From Lycium barbarum (taxonomy: Eukaryota; Streptophyta; Magnoliopsida; Solanales; Solanaceae), in NCBI RefSeq assembly GCF_019175385.1, contig NC_083341.1:20406203-20470202 (forward strand): a stretch of DNA of 64,000 bases, written 5' to 3'. A model generated the notes under the pieces. That model did no database searches. It was given only the letters and a program-made list of their open reading frames with translations, and was not told the origin of the DNA. Every line of letters starts with the position of its first letter. The first letter of the stretch is position 1. Shown here in pieces: positions 34,501-46,851 of the stretch. The translations under genes and the position numbers were made by a program.

Positions 34501-37187
34501 GCATTTGGGCCGTCCTATTCCCGGTCCACAAAGAGACCGACCCAGCCCAAGGGATCAGTTGAATGCAAGGAGGAGGTAATACTTTCATTTCCACAAAACT
34601 AAACAAACCCTAGCCACCTCCTTTTCCCCTCTCTCCCAACATCACTTAGCGAAAAGACCCTCCCCAGGTTCTAACAGGCCTCGCATGTCCGTCTCCAGGC
34701 CACATTTATTGCTGTGAAACCTCTTTCCACCAAATCCCATCCAAACAACGCCTAAGGTACAGTTTTCCATACCTTTTTCGATTCTTTTTCTTTACTTTCC
34801 GTCAAATCGACTAGTTAACTTTAATGGCTTCGTCCTTGCGTAATTTGAAACCCATTGGTTTCTCCAAAGAACCAAGCGGATCAAGGGTGGTTCGGCCTTA
34901 TTTGAGCCCTTCGTTTGTTATATGGTTGAAAGCTGTTCATTTACTTCGAAAACGAGTGAGAGAATTGCGAAATTTTAGCAAGTCCCACATCAAAAAATTG
35001 GGGCTTTTCTATCATTTTTATAGAACCCCAAGCTTTGCATTGAGACAGGCACAGACAGAGGCATAGAACCCGAATTTGCGTATCTTACACTCGAAATTGG
35101 GGGCTTTTCATTTTTAGTTCAAAATTTTGTTTCTTCGCTTAACTGTTAAGTTGGGTATTCAAGTTTTAAGATTTTGATTTTTCTTTTTTGGAAGCACAAA
35201 GGAGCTCCAAGTTCATTCTTGACTTGGTTGCGCATAAAAAAGGTAATAATTTATCTTGTTATTGATCTTTTCAATTTTGTTCAGTTTAAGTATTAGTTTA
35301 TATTCTGCTTAGTTAAGTATTATGTTATTAAGGTCATGCTTAGTTTAAGTGTTTAGTCATGTCTTGGGTTAGTTCCAGTAGCTTGCTTCAGTTGTTGTTA
35401 GTCATTTAGATCAGCCATATGTTTATATATGCTTTGTTTGAACATGCACTTTAATGGTTTAGTTTAACTGAGGTTTGTTGTGACTTGTTTGAGTCAATCC
35501 CTGATGGTTGATTACCTGAAGTGAAGTAGGCATGTTATTCAAGAAATTTCAGATTTAAGGTTCAACTGGAAATAAAAGGTTTGATTTAAACTTTGACTTT
35601 GGTTATTGGAAATGACTTAAAATGATTTGTCAACTGATAACTTGGGATTATAAGACTGTAGCATCATCTATTTAAGCTTGAACATATAACTTGACCACAC
35701 AAACACCTAGACAGCCTTGAGTAAGATAATTAGTGGCTTCGATAAAAAAAAAAAAACTAGCATGGTTGTTTGTAGTTATAAGTGTCCAATTCCCTTGCTA
35801 AGATCTATTAGTTTGAATATGTGAATGTTTATAGACCCGTTTTGGTTCTGCCCATCTCACAAGCTTTGTTGCTTCGAATTTGATTATGCTTTGGGTTGTT
35901 ATCAGACCATTGATGCATTAAAGGATGTCTGTTTGGTCATGAATTCTAATGATCCTTGTTTTTAAATGAGGATGGTTGTTAGTGATTTAAGTCCGTCTCA
36001 AAATAGTAGTCATAACGAATGAGAAGCTTGGTAATCAAAAAGGGGTTCTAAGCTAGGGTATGCTTAGGACTAAAGAATGAAATCTGAAATTAGTTGATGT
36101 TTGATCAGTGATGATGGTTCAAATGGCTAGCTTGCTAATAGCTGAAGGTCACAGGACCTTGCTTCCATCTAGTTCAAGTTTAAAATGTGGTTTAACCCAC
36201 CTAGATCTCTTAGTAATCTCAAAATCAATATGACTAAGGGCTTGAATATGGAACTAGTTAGTTGTTTGATGTTATGAGTTATTTCAATCCCTTCTCTTGA
36301 CTTGTTTGCTTAAATACCTAGTCTCTCATGAATCTGCCCTGGTTTAGATCATATTCTAAAATATGTCTTCTCAAATTGGATCGTATTTTCAAATTTAAAG
36401 ATCTGTTTGAGTTTGGAAAGGAAGAGTGAATTCCTTTCAGGTCCAAACTAGGTTTGTAGTCACTAAAATGAATTAGAAATAGATCTCTGCTAACTGATAA
36501 GGTAACCTTGAGACCATAATGGTTTTCTCATCTGACTCAGACCTGACTATGGGGTGTTAATGAACTTGTTGTAGATTTGTACATATCATAAGAATCTATC
36601 TCTTCTAAAATTAATCTATCCAAGTCTTTCTTTTTACTGTTTTGTGTCATTGCTCAAGGCTATGGTTCAAATAAAGTGTATGAAATACCGTAGTCAAAAT
36701 AATGGGATTGGTAGAGTTGTTTGATTTTTCCCTTTAGAATGGACATATGTTTCTGGTTCTGTCTTGCTTTAACATGTGTAAGTTAGTCTTAAAAGAGAAT
36801 ACATAAGCTTGTTAAGTCTCTGTGGTAATTTGAAGGATCAAGAGTAATTTCCTAATTAGGAATCCTAGGCTGGGATTAACTTAGATGCAAACTGTGTCAC
36901 TATCAGTTAAAAGTATTTAGTTGGGATTGATTTAGTGATCCGGTTTGTATGATCATATGTGCTTATAGACAAACCAAAGCCACTTGACAAACAGAGGAGC
37001 CTTTTTAAGGCACCTTAAAGAGAGGAGGGGAAGAACTGGGCCCTATGTAACGACCCGCCCGGTCGTTATTTAATACTTCGCGAACCCATTCCCGATCTAG
37101 GTCTGTGATCTTAAATAGTAAGCCCCATGGGGTGTTTAAGGGATTAATAGTGGGAAAAACCAGTTTCGAAAAGAGTTAAAAGTCATG

Positions 37188-37334
37188 GACCGGGGCAGGA
37201 AATGGACCGCTATAGCGGCCAAGGGACCGCCGCAGAGGTCCCGCTATAGATACGACCGCCGTAGCAGACATGGCGGGCTAGTAGACGCGTTTTCTATATT
37301 CAGTTTTATATTTCACCCTCCTTTTTAATAAAAG
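37188..37334 (+). promoter_or_regulatory. CCGCTATAGCGG motif cluster and TATA-like box
   Basis: Words GACCGCTATAGCGG, GGGACCGCCGCAGAGGTCCC, CCGCTATAG and ACCGCCGTAGC cluster at 37188-37278. TAATAAAAG follows at 37326-37334, about 50 bases downstream. Confidence 0.65.
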
Positions 37335-38522
37335 ACCCTCCAAGGCTGCTATTAGGGTTCCACAAGAAGGAAAAACCCTTGACACCAAGAAAAGAGGCTC
37401 TTCCAACATTCTCCACATCTTTCCCCACAACTATCATCTCTCATGGATTCGGATAAAGGCTAGGAGGGCGAGTATTTCGTGGAAATTCAAGCAGTTGTTC
37501 GTCTTCGAGGTAGGTTACGGTCTACTTGAGTTAGACTTTGATTAGTGAATCGTATATACATTTAGAGTTGACGGGAGATTGCATGATTAGGCCTTCGGAC
37601 ATGGAGTTTGGATGGATATATTCGCAACTTAATGAAAGTTTAACCCATCAAGGGCATAATTCATGGCATTGTTTTCATTCATTAGCATAATTGCATACAT
37701 TGCATGTGGTTATGAGGTAATACATGGAGCAGAAAGTCTGAGTACGTGTATCCGGTTGTATGGCCGGGTTGGGTTGAATATGAGGTACTATTTGACAGCC
37801 GATCATTGGCAGTAATGTAAAGTTAAGTATATCTATATGATGTGATCCGCATCCGAGGTTCTTTTCGGAGGAGGATTTATGGCTCGTGTCCGATGAGTAT
37901 CCGGAACTAGTGGTACATGGACACCATGGGTCCCCTGCAGGTCATGACTACTAAGAAATGACATCAGTTAGTATGTATGTACAGTGTGATTGGGCCCTTG
38001 CATCGCATCTGCATTGCATTACATTTCATATTGCTATGTCCTTATGGTTGCGTGCTATCAGTCTGTTATATTGCATTGTGTGTCCCTTATGATTTTGTTG
38101 AAGTTGTGTGAGGTGGTGATCATTAAGAAGGTAAGTGTAAGCACGAATTACTAAATGGTAAGTTTGTCCCATGGGTGCATCATATTCTAGTAAGTGAACT
38201 GGATAGAAAAGCTCTACGGCTAAAAGTTAGAAATTAGATATTAGTGTAATGTGGAGATTAGACTTAATTAATTGGCTTAAGGAAAATGGGAATGGGACCT
38301 TGAATGACTAGTCAGATAGCCGACATTACTATGGGGATAAGGGAAGTGGGAATAACCGGAAGTAGAGAAGTAAGTTCGTGTCGGTGTAATAACCCATGTT
38401 GGGAGTCTTGAGGGTCATTGACTTATCTGCTTATCTTATAGGCTTTATATTGTGTTGCGTGAACTAATCTTAGTCAACCTATGATGCTTACCAGTACGTG
38501 TGGTGTACTGATAGTATTTTTG

Positions 38523-38543
38523 CTACATCCTTTTTGGGTGTAG
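38523..38543 (+). promoter_or_regulatory. Hairpin after CAGTAC/GTACTG (solo LTR copy)
   Basis: CTACATCC and GGGTGTAG pair with one G-T wobble around a TTTTT loop, 31 bases after CAGTAC (38492). It parallels the hairpins in the other chromovirus-like LTRs. Confidence 0.45.
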
Positions 38544-40013
38544 GTATGTTGCAGGTTTAAGTTGAAGTTTCTTCGTGTGGATTTCTAGGCATCCTCCTAC
38601 AGCCTCGCTCATCTCACTCCAGTTAGAGGCTGGGTCATTTATTTTGTTTATCCTTGTGTAGTAGGTGCTCTTGTACCTGTCTAGACTAGATCCCGGGAGT
38701 TTTCAATTTTCTTGTATCAATAACAAAGTCCGTATGAGCATTTACTTTTAAATATTGTGATTATTAAGAAATTGTTATTTTTAAACTGGCTGAATATTGG
38801 GTTAGTTGATAAGGGTTCACCTACTAGTTAGTAATATGGTAGGTGCCCGCACGGCCCGTAAGTTGGGGTCGTGACACCCTTACTTGGTTTGTAGTACCCT
38901 TTTACAAATAAAAGGTGCCATGGCATACTCTGAAAGTCCATGGGGTGGGTATTTGCCATATGAGTGCCTCATTGATTTTTTTCATCCTCATCACTGAACC
39001 AAAGGGTGGAAATTAAATGAACTGGTTAGGGGTCTAAACAAGCTGTCAAAGTTAAAAGATGAGTCTGTCTGTTTGATGCTATTGATTTTCTAGAAGAAAA
39101 AGGGTACCAATTAACTAAAGGATAAGTGATTAAGGTTGTGCTAAAAAAAGAACATTAGAACACTGACCACATGACCTTTTATTGAGCTCTTGTGCCATCT
39201 GGACCAAGAATAACAATTTTAAAGTGTAAACTAGCAAATGAAAAATGATTTTGACACAAGTTAAGACAGAAAATTAAAGGATTTCCAAACTATAAAGTAT
39301 CAGTGTTGTTTTGTTTTTGTAACAAAACAGATCAGCGTTTTAAACAAAGAGTACATTTTTGCAAAAAATATGAATTGAGTTCTGAGCTAATGTTGAAATA
39401 AACAAATTATGCGATCTGGGCCAAGCTCAACGAAAAATAAAAGGAATTTTTTGGTTTGAAGCCTGCCTCGGAATGGAAAGTGATGATTTTTTTTAGACTG
39501 GATATATATATATATATATATATACACATACGTGGTTTCCTTGGGCTAAGCCCAAAGCTGGAAAAAGGAATAAGTTACAATTTTGGGCTTTAAGCCCAAC
39601 TTCGGGACCTATTTTTTAGATTCATGATAATAAGAGACATACTATTTTCACAAGATAAAACCTGTTTTAAATAAATAAAAAAAAATGATATGCAAATGAC
39701 AAGATTTTATAAATGCGGGAATAACACTAAATAAACAGTTCATGCAAATACTCATACATTGTAATTTGAAGGTCAACCGTATAGTACGGATCCTTAATAC
39801 TAGAGTGTCTAACACCTTCCCTAGGGGATCACTAGAACCTTACCTAGAACTTTGAATTACGGAGGATTTATCAAGGTATTTGAATAAACCCTTCACTCTT
39901 GGTTTTCCTAGTTTCCTAAAAATTAGGTGGCAACTCTTTTAAAATAAAGTCCAAAAGAGCACTAACAAGTTCATAGTAGCTTTTATGCACCCGCGTAAAC
40001 GCGAACCGTAACA

Positions 40014-40077
40014 CTATCTGATTGTTTCTTTCACTCTGCTATATTATTATCTTGCTGCTATTACTGCTTATTAGTAC
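40014..40077 (+). mobile_element. SINE, left part
   Basis: This 64 bp joins across the solo LTR to the SINE sequence at 46679-46851. Words such as ctgctattactgcttattagtac followed by tatgtattattactgatac are continuous once the LTR and one copy of agtac are set aside. Confidence 0.6.
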
Positions 40078-40584
40078 TGTTATAGTTCGCTTTTACGCGG
40101 GTGAGGCATAAAAGTTATTACGAGTTTGTTGGTGCTCTAATTGAATTTTTAGTATTTTAGAGTCGCCACCTAATTTATTATGGAAAACTAGAAAAACCCG
40201 ATAAAAATCTTTTGGACCAAAGTTCGAGGTAAGGATTCTATTTATCCCTTAGGGAAGATTTTACATACCCTAGCATTAAAGATCCGTAGAATACGGTTGA
40301 CCTACGAGCTTCAATGTGTGATTAATGTATTTACTTATTTAAAAGTGTTCAGTTTTCCGCAAAAATATCATTCTTATTCACATCATAAATCTCAAGAAAA
40401 AATTCGACAAATAATCCCCTTATAAAAAGGGATTTTGGGTTTAGAAAAATCCTCGCAAGTGTTCAACACACTTTGTTGCCGAACTAAGACACAATCGGAA
40501 TTTCTTCCGAATAAAGTCGCGCTACTATTCTAATCCTAACAAAATGAATTTAGTACCTAGGAGTTTTTATATATATGAAAATAT

Positions 40585-40652
<68 letters not shown>

Positions 40653-42792
40653 TTCAAGTTATGTCCAATTTTTAGGTGAAGCTCATAAGTCCATTGAATA
40701 TTCCAAGTCCAAATCAATCAAACCTCAACACTTGGCCCAATATTATTTTTCCCTTGGTCCAAAACGTTTTGAGCCCAAAAATATCTCATGTTTAATCCAA
40801 TTAATCCAAAGGGACAGTCCAGAAAATGATATCAAAATCGAGTAGTGATAGTTCAAAATGTAGCAATTTTCAGCCCAAGTCCAATACTCAAAATATTTTT
40901 ATTTTTTAGTATGTTTCTTGTGGACTTCCTCATCCAAACTTTGATATAAAAAACTACGGTATTTTCAGCCAAAAATTCCTTATAAGATAAGCCATTTTTA
41001 GTCCAAAAAATCACGTTAACTCCAAGGTCTTAAAATTTTTTCAAATTTTAATCTGTTCAAAAAGGCACGCTTAACATTGTAAAAAAATTATTCAGAACCT
41101 TACTCAATTCAGTTTAACATTTGAAATTTATACGAGTTAGCACACCCTTCAGTTTTGAAATCCACTTTTGCAAACCCTTATCACTTAACCGAAGAATTGC
41201 TTTGTTCAAACCAAGAAACAAACTACTTTTTAAAAAGAATCAGTTTATCATAGTTAGAATTTTTGAAAAGGGATTTGCAGTGGTTTTGGTAATTAAACTA
41301 AGTGTCAATCCTAGGTTCTACAATCCATGGGGTTTCACTATAGTATAAGTTTAATTTTACAAATACATCATCAATCAAATAATTAAATAAGGAAAGAAAA
41401 CTAGTGGGCTACCCGCACCCACTAGTGCTATTTTCACCACAAGCTGGGCCTTCGACAGAATATTTGCTTCCCTTTCAATTCAACGCTGGACTCGATCAGA
41501 CCTGTATTGGATGAAGTGACCCAGGAGAATGCAAGGAGGAGTTTCACACACAACACAAGAGATAAAGAATCAATACCATGTATAAAGACTTAAACAAGTA
41601 TATTACCTAACTGCGTAAATAATTGAACCAAAATCAAAAATTTATGAATGTGGGTGAGGCCATGTGAAGTAGGCCCAATGTATTTAAGAGAGTAAGATCA
41701 TGAGAATATACATACATATACTATCCATATATACATGTCTATACACCCATAGGGATTTTGAGTAGCCAATAGTGGAAAGCTTTTACCCTCGTATTCCCGA
41801 TGTCGCACAAGATTCAAGGGGTTTCATGAATCCCATACATGGCAGACACCGGGAAGGACTTAAGCTTAATCCTTAATGGCTAATTAAACCTCCCTACTAG
41901 TGTATTGGATGTGAGTATAAAATGAAGGTATATGTATATATCAATACTGTTTTAATTAAATTGAATGGAAGCCTCAAGGGATAACAATACTTTAACACAT
42001 ATGGTCATCCAAATTATTTGAAACTAGGCAGCCGACACATAGCAATTCATGAAACACAAAGGAGAAAGGTATGTGGTTTAAAACAGTCCTACCTCTCAAG
42101 TCATATGTGAATGGTCAAGAAAAGATCTCATTAGGTATAAAAAAAAATAGATGGCACACAGATGAGCCTAAAGCTTCCAATATCAGCATAAATCATGAAC
42201 ACAATTGGATACTAACTAGATTCAAGTTTATTCACTAAGCACAGACATAGTATTTATGTAATAATTTAGTTACTCAATTACACAATATTGAAGCCTAAAT
42301 CTTTAGATTGCCAATGAGAGCTTACAATTAAGCTTTCCACCAGATTTCACCATACTATGTATTAGGATAAGACTGTATGAATTCACAAGTCTTTATGTCA
42401 GGTAAAGACTAGGCAACTATACACAAGAATCATTTTATTAAGCCAGAGAAAATGGGTACATGTGCAGGCTCAACACAGATGGAAGAAACAATATGTAAGG
42501 ACCTGTTTTACCATAATTTCAAAGCCAAGGCAATACACAAGACTTGTTTGTGTTAAACAAACTAACTAATACAAAAGGTCTGAACCAAACTTAGTTAGTG
42601 GCACAGCTTTAAGTGAATAGAGTAGTCCATGACTGGGCTACTACAAGCTTATATAGGATCAGGACCAAGCCTTTTATAAAACAATCATATAGAGAACCCT
42701 AGCTTCGTATTCTCCCACTATACAAGTATACAACTAAAACAGTGTTGTAATATAAACAAAATGGCCTCGGTTATTCATTTGATTAGAAAAAA

Positions 42793-44418
42793 GGCAAATA
42801 CATCAAATCACCCTTAAACTATACCCAAAATGTCGATATCACACCTAAACTATACGGGCGACCTATTACACACCTGAACATCTAAAAACTGAATTTATTT
42901 GCACCTTATAAGCTGACGTGGCAAAAAAAAAATGATAATTAATAAATAGGCGAGTGAAGTAGTAAAAATAATTTTTAATTTAATAAAAACTGATTTTTTT
43001 CAAGTCTTCTTCTCCATTTTCACCACTACCACCCCCACCACCCAAACCCGCCTCTCCTCCATTTCATCACCACCACCACCACATCCCCCTCTTCTTCTTC
43101 ACGCCCCACCCTCCATTCTTTCTACTCTCTTTCTTATTGCATAACCACCATTGTTTTCAATGAGCTTTAATATTTTCCGGTGAGCTTTCATTTTTTCCGA
43201 TCTTCTTCATTTTTCGGTCATCAAATTTGCATCTAATCTACCTATAAAATAATAATGAGCTTCAATATTTTCCGCTGAGCTTCCATTTTTTCCGATCTTC
43301 TTCATTTCCGGTCACCAAATTTGCATCTAATCTATCTATAAAATAAAATGGGAAATATTGAAGAAATTTGCATCAAAAGGGAAATTTTCCTGTCACGAAC
43401 TGCCCATTCAAATTGCACGGACTGCCTTCAAATGGCAGTGAAGATATTGCACGCACTGCCCTTCAAATGGCAGTGAAGAAATTGCACGGACGGCCCTTCA
43501 ATGGGCAACAATGAAGAAATTGCATGAACTGCCCTTTGGGCTCCCGTCTCCTCCACCTTCACGCCACCCTATCCTCCCGTCTCCTCCACCATCACGCCAC
43601 CCTACCCCACCCCCAAACCCTTCTTCTTCATTTCACCACCACCACCCTCGCTCGCTCCCACCTCCATTCTCCTCCGCCTTCACGGCTGGCGGAGCTCTTG
43701 GCAGTGACGGGGGAGGACGAGCAGTGGTTCCTCCTTGCCATTCTTTATTTATTTTTTTATGTTTTTGAGCATAGCTTTCCGGATCTGGGTTTGACGTTAA
43801 GCTCGAAAATTCCTTCAATGGTGGTAATGAATTCAATAACCAATTTTGCAGCTCAAAACTTAAAGCTCGTGATGAACAACACGAAGACAATAAACAGCGA
43901 ATAACTAAAAGGAATTTCGAATTTTCTGATTGATTTTTCTTTTTAGAATTTGATTTTTCAGATCTGTTTGTTGTAAATATCATAGTCTACGATGGAAGAA
44001 TCTCCAATGTCCCCCCCTATAGGAACACTCCTCACGCTTTATTTGCCATTGCCAGAACTGAGGTTTCTTTCTTCCTTCTCTATTTAAGCTTACCTACATA
44101 TGTATTTGCTACTGCTCACCTTCTAGTTCTTGATGGAGAAGAAAGGGAGGGTGAAGGAGGAGGGGAACGGAAAAAATATAAAATTAAAAATTAGAGGATT
44201 TTTTCACGTGGCACTGACGTGGTATTGACGTGGACTGACGTGGCATTGACGTGGGGAAAGAGTGTGTACACTCTCCCCTAATGCAACTGGTCATATTGTA
44301 TCAGGGAGCAAAAAATATCACTTTTAAATATATTAGGTGTGTAATAGGTCGCTCGTATAGTTTAGGTGTGATATCGACATTTTGGGTATAGTTTAGCGGT
44401 GTTTTGATGTATTTTGCC
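42793..44418. mobile_element. Pack-MULE-like element with about 100 bp inverted ends
   Basis: The ends GGCAAATACATCAAATCACC and, inverted, GGCAAAATACATCAAAACACC extend as inverted repeats for about 100 bases, with shared words such as CCCAAAATGTCGATATCACA. Flanks are agaaaaaa (42785-42792) and agaaaaaaa (44419-44427), fitting an 8-9 bp Mutator duplication. It encodes no transposase. The inside has direct repeats (43150-43340; a TGCCCTTCAAATGGCAGTGAAG-type unit at 43425-43500), proline-rich frames and at least one apparent host exon (43989-44059). It is nested in the Ogre-like solo LTR. Confidence 0.75.
43989..44059 (+). pseudogene. Captured exon of a folate/mitochondrial-carrier gene
   Basis: Between an AG (…atatcatag) and a GT (…gagGTTTCT) the sequence reads VYDGRISNVPPYRNT then PHALFAIARTE. 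This resembles a loop of plant mitochondrial-carrier-family folate transporters (FOLT1 type), where an exon ends at the same place. Splice-like borders and a single open frame suggest capture from genomic DNA with the intron edges. It is one exon only and cannot make a carrier. Recognition is from memory. Confidence 0.5.
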
Positions 44419-46678
44419 AGAAAAAAATAATAAAGTTCAATAATCCATATATGTTTAAGTTGCAAAGTCATTCAGATGTTCTCAAAATATTTTGTTTCTC
44501 TAATGTTGTAGCTAATTAGCTTATAATTTATAAAGTGACAAATGATCATTAACAAACAGGTCAAGATTGATAGGTAAACTCATCCATATAGCCAACTTAT
44601 CTAAACCAGTTTTCTCAAAACCACATCTTGGCTAAGTAAGTTTAAAATCTAAATCCAAATGTGCAAACAACTTCATATAGTGCCCCTTTAAGTTCAATTT
44701 AGTCTTAGCACAGACTTAACCACTCAATCCTCATATCAAACAGTACAAAAACCTTTCAACTATATAACTACACATAAAGAAGATTAACTAAATTTGACTA
44801 AATAGCAGATTAACATTCTCAACTTATTCACTTTAGAAAACAGACCACACACATAATCACTCAAATAGCAACTTAGTTAAATAAAGCTTAATATTCCTAA
44901 CCTAAGCCTATTAAAACAGAGCATAGCCTTATTCTTAATCTAACAGGCATATTAACTTACATATTTTATTAAACTAAACAGGCCTATATAATGATACACT
45001 AAGCTATATTAACAAACAAGCATTAAATAAACACATAACTATTTAAAAGAAACAAAATGCAGAGAAAAAAAAAAGGACTTGGAATCCTCCTATTTCAACC
45101 CCAAATATCCTACAAGAACCACACCAGAACAAACAGAAAAATTAATATTTGAAAATTTTAAGTCACTGAAAATTTAGAGGTTTCAAGTTAAGCAAAAAAT
45201 CCTAGGTATTTCAGTGCTTGCAAGTCGAGATGTTAAAGTCTGTATAAAATGCAAAACAAGGGTTCTTTATATAGAAAATCCCAAATACCACGAACCCTAG
45301 CTCGAACGATGTGGGACTAAACCAATTTTGTGAGAATCAAATCTCCTCTTGGGTATCAGCGGCCCAGATTCAAGCAAGTCCACACATAGAGGGTCAGATT
45401 TAAGCAATAACAAGTTAATCCTCGTGGTTTTTCTTGAACCAATCGCAATTGAGGATTCAAATTCGCAAACAATCAAAAGCCATTAAAGAAAAATCAGAGT
45501 TTAAGCTGAGAAAGGTAAAAGAAAATAGGGAAAAAAAGTGGGTAAGCATTCAATGCTTTACCCGAATTGATCGAACACACACTGCGTAAAGCGAAACACT
45601 CTGTCATCTTGGCCATAAACGGCGATGACGAGGAGAGAGAAGGGTTTGAGTACTGTGGCGGCTAGGGTTTAGTTCAGAGGAAACCCTTTCTCATCCTCTT
45701 AAGGGTCGTTTGGTATGAACTACAGGTTGAGGGGGGTATTACCCCTCTCAACGTCTGATTTGGGCCGGGTCAAATCCTTAAATGGATTGGGCTCGGTCCA
45801 GATTGAATGGAAGTAGAATGGGGCCTATATACAAGTATATATACTTGATATACATGTATACACGTGTATATCAATGTATATAGGTGTATATACATGAAGA
45901 CTTGACACTTGTTTTAATTAGTAACACAAATTTAAGAAAATACTAGTTAATTTAAACTCTTAATCATGAGTAAACAAGGTTAATTAAGCGAACAAGGGCT
46001 AATCTTGCAAATGTGTCCTTTAATTGACTTAGTTGTCTGACCAGGCTATTTCACTTGTAGCCTCATTTGGTCTAAATTAATCACTTAAAGTGACTTTGCA
46101 GAAATGAACTTGATTAGTCAAACCCATGAATTTGGCCTTTTCATGCAAGGTCATATTTAAATTAAACAACAAATTAAAGGGCTAATTTTACAATAATGAC
46201 CTCAATTATGAAAATTGTCTTTCAATTGGGCCACAATGGGGCTATTAATTGATTATTTCAATTATAGCCTCTTTAATGGGTATTTTTTCAGAATTAATTA
46301 CAATTAAACACTCAATTAATTGTGATAAATTCTAATAAAATGATTAGATGAGAATTGAGGGGTAATATGATTAATTTATTTAATTAATAAAATTCCTTAG
46401 ATTTAAAGGAGTAAAATATCTGCAATTTTATCATTTTAGCCATTTAAACAATTAAGTAAATAATTGTAATGAACTTATAAAATATGATAAATAATTTATA
46501 AATGATCTATAATATTTATAGAAATTATCTTACCATTCTAAATGGTAAAATATTATCTGAATAATATTTATAAAATCATTTTATTTCCAAAATAGGTATT
46601 TCGCTCTGTTTGGAATTCAGGGACTCTGAATGATTAAAATAAATTCCGGGAGGTCAAATATTAGGTGTCAACAAGTAC

Positions 46679-46851
46679 TATGTATTATTACTGATACTTT
46701 TTCATCTCTCCGTGATCTGAGAGTCTATCAGAAACAACTTTTATACCCGTCACAAGATAGGGACTTAGTGTGTGTACACTCTACCCTTTCAGACCCCACC
46801 TGATGGGATTATACTAGGTATGCTACTGTTGTTCTTGTTGTTGTTGTTGCT
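46679..46851 (+). mobile_element. SINE, TS/SolS-like, right part
   Basis: It holds GAGTCTATCAGAAACAAC, a TGTGTACACTCTACCC segment, CAGACCCCACCTGATGGGA and a 3' end of GTTGTT repeats (46828-46851). This is the characteristic 3' domain of Solanaceae TS-type SINEs. The left part is at 40014-40077. The tRNA-like 5' head is not visible. Confidence 0.7.

Larger units (their letters stand above)
37046..38876 (+). mobile_element. Solo LTR of a chromovirus-like element
   Basis: It runs from TGTAACGACCCG to GGGGTCGTGACA, 1831 bp, with flanks cccta and ccctt (four of five match). The first 23 bases hold the inverted repeat TAACGACC/GGTCGTTA. It contains a CCGCTATAGCGG motif cluster (37188-37278), a TATA-like TAATAAAAG (37326) and the CAGTAC/GTACTG plus hairpin module (38492-38543). 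No coding sequence or primer site was seen. Confidence 0.75.
34500..40013 (+). repeat. Ogre-like LTR, plus orientation, left edge unplaced
   Basis: Its right end (CCCGCGTAAACGCGAACC then GTAACA at 40013) matches, in inverted form, the inner end of the LTR at 40078. A GATCC..ATACGGTTGACC-type block near 39770-39795 and an AGGTGGCAACTC block near 39927 also recur in the other Ogre-like LTRs. Leader landmarks AAACCCTAGCCACC (34607), ATGGCTTCG (34824), AGTCCCACATC (34980) and ATAGAACCCC (35020) match the order in the LTR at 40078-46673. The small frame 34824-35066 (80 codons) is therefore leader sequence and not a gene. A solo LTR is nested at 37046-38876. Confidence 0.6.
40078..46673 (-). mobile_element. 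Ogre-like solo LTR, minus orientation, flanked by agtac
   Basis: The minus strand starts TGTTGACACC (46673) and ends GCGAACTATAACA (40078). The flanks agtac (40073-40077 and 46674-46678) match exactly, so this is a solo LTR formed by LTR-LTR recombination. Without its nested Mutator-like element it is about 5.0 kb. A TATA-like site lies near 45265-45275. Palindromic words (CAAGTATATATACTTG, ATACACGTGTAT) lie at 45830-45897, and a TA repeat plus poly-T at about 40590-40655. No gene is present; the 75-codon frame at 41121-41348 is unsupported. Confidence 0.8.

Noticed and set aside
34824..35066. 80-codon frame starting MASSLRNLKP
   Set aside because: It is in the leader of an Ogre-like LTR; the matching ATG in the sister LTR (40078-46673) stops after a few codons, so it is not conserved as protein.
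43511..43904. Two overlapping proline/serine-rich frames as a possible new gene
   Set aside because: They lie inside a non-autonomous Mutator-like element with internal duplications and lack a conserved domain; captured fragments explain them better.
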